NCBI GenBank assembly: GCA_025363715.1
Contig: JANYLR010000084.1
Span: 1-32,226, forward strand
Length of the DNA stretch: 32,226 nucleotides
From: Holophagaceae bacterium
GTDB lineage: Bacteria > Acidobacteriota > Holophagae > Holophagales > Holophagaceae
Reading direction: 5' to 3'
Part shown: piece after piece, positions 24,936-32,226 of the stretch
Layout of the letters: every line of letters begins with the position of its first letter
How positions within the stretch are numbered: position 1 is the stretch's first letter
The notes under the pieces: generated by a model
Database searches by the model: none
What the model was told of the DNA's origin: nothing
The model's input: only the letters and a program-made list of their open reading frames with translations
Program-made: the position numbers and the translations under genes

Positions 24936-24974
24936 TCGCAGGTTCAGGTACAATCGGATTTTTGCGAGCCGCCC

Positions 24975-25925
24975 ATGTCCCTACCCCCTGCCGAAATCCG
25001 CGCCATCCACGACCTGCCCATTCCGGAGCTGCTCTACCGGGCGGCCACGGCCCACCGGGCCCACTGGAACGCCGAGGAGATCCAGTTCTGCACCCTGGAT
25101 TCCATCAAGACTGGCGCCTGCCCGGAAGACTGCGCCTACTGCCCGCAGAGCGCCCGGTATCAGACTGACCTGAAGGTCGAACCCCTCAAGGATGTCGACA
25201 AGGTGCTGGCCGGCGCCGCCGAGGCCAAGGCGAACGGTTCCACCCGCTACTGCATGGGCGCGGCCTGGCGCGAGGTGAAGGACGACGCCAACTTCGACGC
25301 CGTGCTCGACATGGTGCAGGGCGTGTCCGGCCTGAGCATGGAGGTCTGTGTCACCCTCGGCATGCTGAACGAGGCCCAGGCCAGGCGCCTGAAGGCCGCG
25401 GGCTGCCAGGTCTACAACCACAACATCGACAGCAGCCGCGACTTCTACGAGACCATCATCCACACCCGCAAGTTCGACGAGCGCCTGGAGACCATCGCCG
25501 CAGTACGGGCTGCTGGGCTGGAGGTCTGCTCCGGGGGTATCGTGGGCATGGGCGAGACCATCGATCAGCGCATCCACTTCCTCCAGGAGCTGACCGAGCT
25601 GGAGCCCGCACCGGAGAGCATCCCCATCAACCAGTTCGTGGCGGTGGATGGCACCCCCCTGGCCAACGTCGATCCCCTGCCCCCCCTCGAGCTGGTGCGT
25701 ATGATCGCCACGGCCCGCATCTTGTTCCCGAAGAGCCGCATCCGCCTCAGCGCCGGCCGCACCCAGATGAGTGACGAATTGCAGGCCCTCTGCTTCTTCG
25801 CAGGGGCCAACAGCATCTTCACCGGCGAAAAACTGCTCACCACCCCCAACCCTGGCGGCAACCACGACCACTGGCTGCTGAACGCCCTGGGGATGCGGGT
25901 CGAGGGCCTCGCGGCGAAAGTGTAG
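24975..25925 (+). CDS. bioB: biotin synthase
   Basis: A 316-residue radical SAM enzyme that inserts sulfur into dethiobiotin in the last step of biotin synthesis. The [4Fe-4S]/SAM motif is C49-C53-C56 (CPEDCAYCPQSARY). Further family blocks are GSTRYCMGAAWRE, GCQVYNHNIDSSRDFY, CSGGIVGMGET and LSAGRTQM. The last third has FFAGANSIFTGEKLLTTPNP. Length and motifs are complete. A TACAAT at 24949-24954 could be a -10 box. No other biotin gene is adjacent. A hemerythrin-like gene follows after five bases. Confidence 0.98.
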   Translation: MSLPPAEIRAIHDLPIPELLYRAATAHRAHWNAEEIQFCTLDSIKTGACPEDCAYCPQSARYQTDLKVEPLKDVDKVLAGAAEAKANGSTRYCMGAAWREVKDDANFDAVLDMVQGVSGLSMEVCVTLGMLNEAQARRLKAAGCQVYNHNIDSSRDFYETIIHTRKFDERLETIAAVRAAGLEVCSGGIVGMGETIDQRIHFLQELTELEPAPESIPINQFVAVDGTPLANVDPLPPLELVRMIATARILFPKSRIRLSAGRTQMSDELQALCFFAGANSIFTGEKLLTTPNPGGNHDHWLLNALGMRVEGLAAKV

Positions 25926-25930
25926 GGGCC

Positions 25931-26593
25931 ATGCAGCTCATCGAGGATCTCCGCAACGAACACGAGCTCATCGAGCAGGTGCTGGGCTCCCTGCGGGCCT
26001 TCGTCGCCGCCCGCCTGGCGGGCCAGGGCGATCCGGCGGACGGCGACCGGTTCCTGGCCTTCTTCCGTCGCTATGCCGGGGACTTCCACCACGACAAGGA
26101 GGAGGCCATTCTCTTCCAGGCGCTTTCTGCCAAGGCCGAGCTTCCGGCGGACCGGGGCCCCCTGGCCGCCCTGGCGGGGGAGCACCGGCGCATGGGCAGT
26201 CTGCTTGACACCATGGAAAGCCCGCTCTGCGCCCCGCTTCTCCCAGCCGAGGAGCGCGAGCGGCTACAGGCCCTCGCGGTGGACTACAGCCGCTCCCTCT
26301 GGCGCCATATCGACGCCGAGAATTCGGTACTTTTCCCCGAAGGGCAGGAGCGCCTGCGCCGGTTTCACGTCCTCGAGCTGCCCTCCCGCCCCATGACCGA
26401 TGAAGAGGCCGAAGCCCGGGCGGGGGGCCTGGCCCTGCTGGCCACTTACCCGCCCCAGTACGATCCCGAGGTCCACCGCGGGGATGGCTGCATCGCCTGC
26501 CCCTCGTACGGCACCACCTGCGAGGGCCTGGAGCGAGAGTGGTGGACGGATCTGGAGTGGGAGGACATGCGGGAGCGCATGGGGAGCGACTAA
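25931..26593 (+). CDS. hemerythrin-like (HHE) protein with Cys-containing C-terminus
   Basis: A 220-residue protein. The histidine-containing pattern of the HHE cation-binding domain is visible: H11 (RNEHELIE), HH at 53-54 (DFHHDKEEAILF), H in GEHRRMG and WRHIDAENSVLFP. These would bind a di-iron centre and sense or carry oxygen, or act in nitrosative stress. The C-terminal part has GCIACPSYGTTCEGLE with three cysteines, which is not part of the usual domain. It starts five bases after the bioB stop and its stop codon overlaps the first base of repeat element copy B. Confidence 0.85.
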   Translation: MQLIEDLRNEHELIEQVLGSLRAFVAARLAGQGDPADGDRFLAFFRRYAGDFHHDKEEAILFQALSAKAELPADRGPLAALAGEHRRMGSLLDTMESPLCAPLLPAEERERLQALAVDYSRSLWRHIDAENSVLFPEGQERLRRFHVLELPSRPMTDEEAEARAGGLALLATYPPQYDPEVHRGDGCIACPSYGTTCEGLEREWWTDLEWEDMRERMGSD

Positions 26594-26862
26594 GAGGTCG
26601 TAACAAAACCCGACGATGCCGCGATGAAACCAGGCGGGATGCCCCGTAAGGAAGGGCCCGCAGGACAACGTGGTTCGTTGTTCAAGGGCGCTGACGCCGC
26701 GGGACGCCCGCCTGGCTTCATCACTCCGGGCGGGGGGTGGCGGGCGTCGCCATGCTTCGTCAGGCTCGTTTCGCGTAGTACCCGCTACGCTGCCACTCAC
26801 CTTCCTCGCCTGGCTCGCCCGGCACCCCTCGCGCGGCGCCGTGGGGTTTTGTTACGACCTCT
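26593..26862 (-). repeat. structured repeat element, copy B (270 bp)
   Basis: The ends are exact 19-bp inverted repeats: AGAGGTCGTAACAAAACCC at 26593-26611 and its complement at 26844-26862. Read on the - strand, the interior aligns with most of copy A: the GATGAA-type arms (26623-26638 with 26707-26722), the CAACG hairpin (26666-26680), and GCGTAG/CTACGC (26773-26790). It is shorter because the TATCGCC hairpin and some middle sequence are missing. It lies between the hemerythrin-like gene and the chemoreceptor gene. Confidence 0.85.
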
Positions 26863-26873
26863 AAGCTGCTTCT

Positions 26874-26934
26874 GTTCCTTGAAATCGCCAATATTAATCC
26901 GTTTGGTTGAGCTTCCGATTCCAAGGGAAAGAAC
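26874..26934. other. imperfect inverted repeat upstream of chemoreceptor gene
   Basis: GTTCCTTGAAATCG (26874-26887) is nearly complementary to CGATTCCAAGGGAAAGAAC (26916-26934), with one or two G-T pairs and small bulges around an AT-rich loop. It lies in the AT-rich stretch directly after repeat copy B, about 100 bp before the chemoreceptor start. Its role is unknown. Confidence 0.4.
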
Positions 26935-27032
26935 AGACTTGGGGTCGGTCTCTTCTGAGCCCGGTGGGCCAGGAGCGAAGGAACCCGGAAGAGGGTGAGC
27001 ATGAGACGACTTGGCGAAGTGAGAGGACTCTG

Positions 27033-28808
27033 ATGCGGCTGATCAAGGCTGTCTACTTGTTCGTGGAACGGTTCCTGTTCAATTCCGTGGCCAAGAAGAT
27101 CCTGGGCTGCCTGGTCCCCCTCTTCGTCATGCTCCTGATCCTCAGTTGGGAATCCCTGAACCTGGCGCGCACCCTTCGCGCCGGCCTGGCCGCCGGTGGC
27201 GCGGCTTCCCCGGACATGTTCGCCCTCCTTGACCAGGCCGAGCGGATGGCCCTCCTCTTCCCCGCCCTGGCCCTGGTGGTGTGCATCGGGGCTTTCCTGA
27301 CCTTCTACCTCTCCATGGTCATCCCTTTGAAACGGATCACGAAAGTCATCCAGGAAGGTGATTTCTCCAAGGACATCGCACTGGAGACCCACGATGAGAT
27401 CAGGAAGCTGGCCGATGGCTACAACCTGTTCTCCGTCAAAATCCGGGAGATCCTTGGCAACTCCAAGCAGCTGGGTTTCTCCATCGCCGTGGGCTCCACC
27501 CGGACCACCAAGCTGACGAACGACTCGGCCAAGGACGCCCAGCGCCAGGGCGAGTCCTCAGAGCGGATCAGTCGCACCAGTCAAGAGGTGGCGGAATCCG
27601 CCAGCAATGTCTCCAGCGTGGCCAGCCAGATCAACAACACCACCCTCGAGAACCTGGAGACGGCCCGGAAAACCCACCAGGAACTGATCGAGGCTGATCA
27701 GGGCATGGCGACCAGCAATCAGAGGCTGGGGGAATTCTCAGAGCTGGTGGCCCGGCTGGCGGAGCGCTCCGGGCGCATCAGCGACGTAGTCCAGCTGATC
27801 GAAGGCGTGGCCGGGCAAACTAAGCTTCTGGCCCTCAACGCCTCCATCGAGGCGGCTCATGCCGGCGAGGTCGGCAAAGGCTTCGCGGTGGTGGCCGAGG
27901 AAGTCCGGAAGCTTTCCGACAACGTGGGGGAAGCCGCCGATGAAATCTCCCAGAACCTAGGCGCCATGCTCAAGGACGTGGAGCAGACTTCCATTGGGAT
28001 CCAGGAAATCTCCCGGGATTTCCAGGGCACCACGGCTATCCTGGGCCGGGCCTCGGACCATTTCGCCAAGATGGTCCAGGACTTCGAAGAGAACACCGCC
28101 CAGCTCAACCTCGCCACCATCGCCGTGGAAAGCATGTCGATCACCACCGCCGAGATTCATCAGCAGGCCAGGGATATCCAAGGCCTGAGCGTGGATGCGG
28201 ACCGACGCCTTCAGGAGGCCAACCGCTATTCGGTGGACATGAACCGGGCCACGGAAACCCTGCTGGAACAGGTCTCCCGGTTCCGGACCGGCACGGGGGA
28301 GCTGGAATCCGTGATTGAACTGGTGGCCCACTGGCGGGATGCCATGCAGGCCCGGATCCTGGAGCTCGCCAACCGTGGCGTCAACGTCTACGACCGGGAA
28401 TACCGGCCCGTGCCCCACACCGACCCGCAGAAGTACATGACTTCCTATGCAGAGATTTTTGGCCGGGAACTGCAGGCGATCTTCGATGCGGCCCGGGGCG
28501 AACTCGACTCCACTTATGCTGTGGCGTTGGACATTAACGGTTACTTGGCGATCCACCACTCAGGCGTGTCCAATCCCATGACCGGAGACCCCAAGGTGGA
28601 TCTCCTCAAGAGCCGGCACCAGCGGATCTTCTTCAATGTCGAGACGGAAAAGCGGCGGGCCCGAAATACCGAGACCTTCCTGCTCCAGACCTACATGCGC
28701 GACACCGGGGAGATCCTGAACGATCTTTCCATGCCCATCATCATCCAGGGTCGGCACTGGGGCGCCATCGTCACCGGGTTCAACCCGGATCGGTTCCTGC
28801 AGGGCTGA
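27033..28808 (+). CDS. methyl-accepting chemotaxis protein with C-terminal extra domain
   Basis: A 591-residue protein. Membrane helices at about 24-39 and 74-96 enclose only about 34 residues, so there is no outside ligand domain. A HAMP-like linker is followed by a coiled-coil signalling region with the hairpin tip [22 protein letters not shown] and [16 protein letters not shown]. After it comes a C-terminal domain of about 160 residues ([62 protein letters not shown]) that looks like the PAS/Cache-type module found at the end of some chemoreceptors. I chose ATG at 27033 because GAGG lies seven bases before it. Confidence 0.92.
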   Translation: MRLIKAVYLFVERFLFNSVAKKILGCLVPLFVMLLILSWESLNLARTLRAGLAAGGAASPDMFALLDQAERMALLFPALALVVCIGAFLTFYLSMVIPLKRITKVIQEGDFSKDIALETHDEIRKLADGYNLFSVKIREILGNSKQLGFSIAVGSTRTTKLTNDSAKDAQRQGESSERISRTSQEVAESASNVSSVASQINNTTLENLETARKTHQELIEADQGMATSNQRLGEFSELVARLAERSGRISDVVQLIEGVAGQTKLLALNASIEAAHAGEVGKGFAVVAEEVRKLSDNVGEAADEISQNLGAMLKDVEQTSIGIQEISRDFQGTTAILGRASDHFAKMVQDFEENTAQLNLATIAVESMSITTAEIHQQARDIQGLSVDADRRLQEANRYSVDMNRATETLLEQVSRFRTGTGELESVIELVAHWRDAMQARILELANRGVNVYDREYRPVPHTDPQKYMTSYAEIFGRELQAIFDAARGELDSTYAVALDINGYLAIHHSGVSNPMTGDPKVDLLKSRHQRIFFNVETEKRRARNTETFLLQTYMRDTGEILNDLSMPIIIQGRHWGAIVTGFNPDRFLQG

Positions 28809-28820
28809 GCCGAGCTGCCT

Positions 28821-29168
28821 TCACTTGATCTTGAAGGTGTAATTCCCCTGGTGGCACTCCAGGCACGTCACCACCGGGGGCTTATGCTGGCGGTGGCAAT
28901 CGGTGCAGGCGATGGGATCGTGCGGAGCCCCATGAGGATTGGGCTTGGCATCCTTCGTCAAGGCCTTCATGGCCGGATAATCGCCGTGGCAGACCATGCA
29001 GGCCTCGTCCGGCACGGCCGCCGTGGTGGGCTTCTCCTTCTGGTGGCAATCGTGGCAGACCAGCTTCGCCTTGGCGTGAGGCCCCGGCAGGGGCTTGTCC
29101 TCGGCCCCATGAACCCCTGTCGCCAAGAGGCTTGCCAGACCCAAAGCCAGGACTTGAAGCAGACTCAT
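28821..29168 (-). CDS. periplasmic tetraheme cytochrome c, c3-like
   Basis: A 115-residue precursor with a signal peptide (MSLLQVLALGLASLLATGVHG). Four CxxCH heme motifs are present at C38-H42 (CHDCH), C57-H61 (CMVCH), C88-H92 (CTDCH) and C102-H106 (CLECH), with further histidines that can be the second heme ligands. The layout resembles the tetraheme domain of flavocytochrome c and small tetraheme cytochromes, which carry electrons through the periplasm to terminal reductases or outer-membrane conduits. GGGAGG precedes the ATG. The start lies 209 bp from the divergent valS gene. No partner reductase is adjacent. Confidence 0.92.
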   Translation of the reverse strand: MSLLQVLALGLASLLATGVHGAEDKPLPGPHAKAKLVCHDCHQKEKPTTAAVPDEACMVCHGDYPAMKALTKDAKPNPHGAPHDPIACTDCHRQHKPPVVTCLECHQGNYTFKIK

Positions 29169-29322
29169 GTGCCCTCCCATCCCCAGTGCAGACCCATGGC
29201 GATCATGATATCCGATTGGCGCCGGCCGGCCGCCACTAGGCAGCCCCACCTGGAAGCCGCCTTCTCCCACGGGTAAACTGATCCATTGGGCTGGGTGTTC
29301 CAATGAAGTGTCGTTTTTCTCA

Positions 29323-29349
29323 CTCAAAATCGGCGCAGCCGATTTTGAG
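29323..29349. repeat. perfect 12-bp hairpin with GCA loop upstream of valS
   Basis: CTCAAAATCGGC (29323-29334) and its exact reverse complement (29338-29349) flank GCA. It lies 29 bp before the valS start in the gap shared with the cytochrome gene. It could be a regulator of either gene, or a member of the hairpin family seen inside valS. Confidence 0.85.
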
Positions 29350-29377
29350 CCGGTAATTGCCAATGCTAAGGATGCAC

Positions 29378-31990
29378 ATGCGCGAGATGGACAAGGCCTT
29401 CGACTTCAGGGCGGCGCAGACGCGCTGGTACTCGGTGTGGGAGGAATCGAAGGCCTTCGAGGCCGCGCCCGCCAGCGGCAGGTCGCCCTGGTCCATCGTG
29501 ATCCCGCCGCCGAACATCACCGGCAACCTGCACATGGGCCACGCCCTGGTGAACACCCTCCACGACGTGCTCACCCGCTTCAAGCGGGCCCAGGGCTTCG
29601 ACGCCCTGTGGGTGCCGGGCACGGACCACGCGGGCATCGCCACGCAGATGATGGTGGAGCGCCAGCTCAAGGCCGAGGGCACGGATCGGCATAAGCTGGG
29701 ACGCGAGGCCTTTGAGGCCCGCATCTGGGACTGGAAGGAGAAGAACCAGGGGGCCATCGAGCATCAGCTCAGGCGCCTGGGCTGTTCCGTCGACTGGACG
29801 CGCAACCGCTTCACCCTGGATCCGGCCCTCAACAAGGCCGTGCGCCATGTCTTCGTGGAGAGCTACAAGGCCGGCCGGATCTTCCGGGGCCCCCGCATGA
29901 TCCAGTGGGATCCCACCCTCCAGACGGCCCTCAGCGATCTGGAAGTGAAGTACGAGGAACGCAAGGGCAAGCTCTGGTACCTGAGCTACCCCCTGGCGGA
30001 CGGCAGCGGCAGCGTGGTGGTGGCCACCACACGGCCCGAAACCATGCTCGGCGATACGGCCGTGGCCGTGCACCCCGACGATGATCGGTTCCAGGGCATG
30101 ATCGGCAAGCTCATGAACCACCCGCTGACGGGCCGCCAGATCCCGGTGGTGGCGGACACCTTCGTGGACCCGGCCTTCGGCACCGGCTGCGTGAAGCTGA
30201 CCCCCGCCCACGATGCCAACGACTTCGCCGCCGGCCAGCGCCTGGGCCTGCCCGCCATCACCATTCTCGGCTTCGATGCCAAGATGACCGCCGCGGCCGG
30301 GGCCTACGCCGGCCTGGACCGCTTCGAGGCCCGCAAGCGCGTGGTGGCCGATCTCGAGGAGCAGGGCTTCCTCGTGAAGGTAGAGGACTACGTCAACAAG
30401 ATCTACCTCAGTGATCGCAGTGGCGCCGTGCTGGAGCCCTTGGTCAGCGAGCAGTGGTTCATGGACGTGAAGGAGGCCGCCGCCAAGGCCCTGGAGGCCG
30501 TACAAAGCGGCGCCATCCAGTTCACCCCCGAGCACCACGGTGCCGTGTGGAACCACTGGCTCACGAACATCCAGGATTGGTGCATCAGCCGCCAGCTGGT
30601 GTGGGGGCATCGCATCCCAGCTTGGACCTGCGGGAAGTGTGGCGAGTTGCACGTGGAGATGGAGCAGCCCTCCGCATGCTGCGCATGCGGAGCAGGAGAA
30701 CTGATTCAGGATCCGGACACGTTGGATACCTGGTTTTCGTCAGCCCTGTGGCCATTCAGCGTGTTTGGATGGCCGGAGAAGACAGCGGAACTGGCGCGCT
30801 ACTATCCCACCAGCGTGCTCATCACGGGCTACGACATCCTTTTCTTCTGGGTGGCGCGCATGGCCATGGCGGGCCTCACCTGGATGGGCGAGGTGCCCTT
30901 CCGCAAGGTCTACTTCAACAGCCTGGTGCGTGACGCCAGCGGCCAGAAGATGAGCAAGACCAAGGGCAACGTCATCGATCCACTCGAAGTCATGGAGGAG
31001 TACGGCACGGACGCCCTGCGCTTCTCCCTGGCCATCATGGCCGCGCCGGGCACGGACATCGCCATGAGCACGGCCCGGCTGGAGGCCTCCCGGAACTTCT
31101 GCAACAAGCTATGGAACGCATCACGATTCGTGCAGATGAATCTCGATGCGTCCATCACGCTGGCAACGGCGCCAGAATTCGGCGAAGCCGAATTCTGGTT
31201 AATCAAAGAGATGAGAGATACCCTCTCGGCGGTCACCAAGGCGCTGGAGGAGTTCCGGTTCCACGAGGCGTCGGACCTGCTCTACCACCTGGTCTGGGAC
31301 GATTTCTGCGCCACCTACATCGAACTGGCCAAGGTGCAGCTGGTAAGCGGCACGGCGGGCCAGAAGGCCGCCATCCTGCACTTCCTGGACATCCTGCTGC
31401 GGGCCCTGCATCCCTTCGTGCCCTTCCTCACCGAGGAAATCCACGAAGCGGTCATCGCAGAGCGATTACCCAGCTCAGAGCCAGCTCTGCTGGCTCTGAG
31501 AGCTTGGCCCATGGACGAGTCGATCCTCCAGGTCCGAGGCGGCGATCCCACCCTCATTCCCCGGCTGCAGGAAGTGCTCTCGGCCCTCCTGCGCCTGAAG
31601 GCCGAACAGGGCGTGGACCCCGCCAAGCGGGTGCCCGCCTTCTGCACCATCACCGAACTGGAGCCCTTCACGGAGGCGCTCAAGTCCATCGCGCGACTGG
31701 AATCCGTCACCTTCACCAAGGGCGATCTCGCCGCGCCCACTCGAACCGTGGCCGTAGTGGCGGGCGGCGCCGTGGCCCTGGAACTGGCGGGCCTCAAGGA
31801 TCCCGTCGCCGAGAAGGCCAAGCTGGAGAAGGAACTCGCCAAGCTGGAAAAGGAACTGGAGCCCCTGCGGGCCCGCCTCGCCGATGACAGCTTCGTCACC
31901 AAGGCCCCCGAAGCCGCCGTGGCCAAGCTGCGGGGCCAGGCGGAGGAACGCGAACAGAGACTCACCCAGGTGAAGGCCCTGCTCCAATAG
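29378..31990 (+). CDS. valS: valyl-tRNA synthetase
   Basis: About 870 residues, normal for ValRS. The class I HIGH-type motif is H52-M-G-H55 (PPPNITGNLHMGHAL) and the KMSKS-type motif is KMSKT at K524 (GQKMSKTKGNVIDP). The editing domain, with TTRPETMLGDTAVAVHPDDDR, and the zinc-ribbon-like WTCGKCGELHVE...CCACGAGE are present. The C-terminal coiled coil (EKAKLEKELAKLEKELEPL) binds tRNA. ATG at 29378 follows AAGGA by five bases; an upstream TTG and other ATGs are less supported. Three perfect hairpins lie inside the coding sequence, in patches of less GC-biased codons. Confidence 0.97.
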   Translation: MREMDKAFDFRAAQTRWYSVWEESKAFEAAPASGRSPWSIVIPPPNITGNLHMGHALVNTLHDVLTRFKRAQGFDALWVPGTDHAGIATQMMVERQLKAEGTDRHKLGREAFEARIWDWKEKNQGAIEHQLRRLGCSVDWTRNRFTLDPALNKAVRHVFVESYKAGRIFRGPRMIQWDPTLQTALSDLEVKYEERKGKLWYLSYPLADGSGSVVVATTRPETMLGDTAVAVHPDDDRFQGMIGKLMNHPLTGRQIPVVADTFVDPAFGTGCVKLTPAHDANDFAAGQRLGLPAITILGFDAKMTAAAGAYAGLDRFEARKRVVADLEEQGFLVKVEDYVNKIYLSDRSGAVLEPLVSEQWFMDVKEAAAKALEAVQSGAIQFTPEHHGAVWNHWLTNIQDWCISRQLVWGHRIPAWTCGKCGELHVEMEQPSACCACGAGELIQDPDTLDTWFSSALWPFSVFGWPEKTAELARYYPTSVLITGYDILFFWVARMAMAGLTWMGEVPFRKVYFNSLVRDASGQKMSKTKGNVIDPLEVMEEYGTDALRFSLAIMAAPGTDIAMSTARLEASRNFCNKLWNASRFVQMNLDASITLATAPEFGEAEFWLIKEMRDTLSAVTKALEEFRFHEASDLLYHLVWDDFCATYIELAKVQLVSGTAGQKAAILHFLDILLRALHPFVPFLTEEIHEAVIAERLPSSEPALLALRAWPMDESILQVRGGDPTLIPRLQEVLSALLRLKAEQGVDPAKRVPAFCTITELEPFTEALKSIARLESVTFTKGDLAAPTRTVAVVAGGAVALELAGLKDPVAEKAKLEKELAKLEKELEPLRARLADDSFVTKAPEAAVAKLRGQAEEREQRLTQVKALLQ
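30670..30692. repeat. perfect 10-bp hairpin with TGC loop inside valS
   Basis: CTCCGCATGC (30670-30679) and its exact reverse complement (30683-30692) flank three bases. It encodes part of the SACCACGA zinc-ribbon region, so the protein is not visibly interrupted. Confidence 0.8.
31172..31198. repeat. perfect 12-bp hairpin with GAA loop inside valS
   Basis: CCAGAATTCGGC (31172-31183) and its exact complement (31187-31198) flank GAA. The core ATTCGGC-N3-GCCGAAT resembles the hairpin upstream of valS. It encodes PEFGEAEFW in frame. Confidence 0.85.
31474..31500. repeat. perfect 12-bp hairpin with TCT loop inside valS
   Basis: CTCAGAGCCAGC (31474-31485) and its exact complement (31489-31500) flank TCT. 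It encodes SEPALLALR in frame, in the tRNA-binding C-terminal half. Confidence 0.85.
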
Positions 31991-32081
31991 AGCGAGACTC
32001 TTGGCTGATGGCCGCAGCCCTGGATGAGGATGCGGGTTTCGGACATTTCAATACCCGAGCCAGCGTCCTAGGCTGGTATCC

Positions 32082-32226
32082 ATGAGCCGTCTCGCCCCCA
32101 TCGCCCTGGCCACAGCCCTCCTCAGCGGCGGCTTCGCCCTGAGGCACCAGCAGCGCCCACCGCAGCCCGCGCCGTCCTCCCTGGCCGCCGTAGCCGCCCT
32201 GACGGCAGCCAGCGCTCCATCCGGTG
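32082..32226 (+). CDS. start of a secreted or membrane-anchored protein, cut by window end
   Basis: An ATG at 32082 opens a frame to the window edge. The first residues (MSRLAPIALATALLSGGFAL) look like a signal peptide or membrane anchor, and the following part is rich in Ala, Pro and Gln. No strong ribosome site is visible. The gene lies 91 bp after valS on the same strand. Too short to identify. Confidence 0.5.
   Translation, partial: MSRLAPIALATALLSGGFALRHQQRPPQPAPSSLAAVAALTAASAPSG

Noticed and set aside
23175..24953. Long - strand open frame opposite the kinase and regulator genes
   Set aside because: Arg/Ser-rich shadow of well-identified genes on the + strand.
1..32226. tRNA or rRNA genes
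   Set aside because: I looked for cloverleaf and conserved rRNA sequence in the gaps and saw none.

Overview
The window reads as a chromosomal segment of a GC-rich Gram-negative bacterium. Outer-membrane beta-barrel proteins, an HAE1-type RND efflux pump, a periplasmic tetraheme cytochrome and a fused branched-chain 2-oxoacid dehydrogenase E1 would suit Acidobacteriota of the Holophaga/Geothrix kind. That placement is an inference from gene style; no rRNA or other marker is present.

Positions 1-4610 differ sharply from the rest. They are much lower in GC and hold eight near-identical elements of about 125 bp that start with GCCTAAC-type and end with GTTAGGC-type boxes. These are integron attC sites. 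The stretch is the distal end of a gene-cassette array, with mostly unknown small genes (a DUF1801 protein, an HNH nuclease, a BamE-like lipoprotein, membrane and secreted proteins), all but one candidate on the + strand. The integrase and attI would lie left of the window. The last attC is decayed and its right end overlaps the stop codon of mfd.

Positions 4605-20270 are mostly - strand: mfd (transcription-coupled repair); an intergenic nested inverted repeat; then a drug-efflux operon tetR-tolC-MFP-RND-nitroreductase preceded by two 16-bp operator palindromes. Next come a small membrane protein (+) facing a cold-shock gene across a bidirectional terminator, two tandem paralogous outer-membrane proteins, and a fused alpha/beta E1. 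An ammonium transporter (-) follows.

Positions 21811-32226 hold mostly + genes: a KdpD-like sensor kinase lacking the KdpD N-terminal domain with its KdpE-like regulator, bioB, a hemerythrin-like protein, a methyl-accepting protein with a C-terminal extra domain, a divergent tetraheme cytochrome c, valS, and the start of a secreted protein.

Two kinds of non-coding structure stand out here. First, two copies of a 270-370 bp structured repeat (21927-22295 and 26593-26862) have 19-bp terminal inverted repeats that contain a 7-nt segment differing between copies yet complementary within each copy. Second, perfect hairpins with 3-nt loops and mostly 12-bp arms recur between tolC and the adaptor gene, upstream of valS and three times inside valS.
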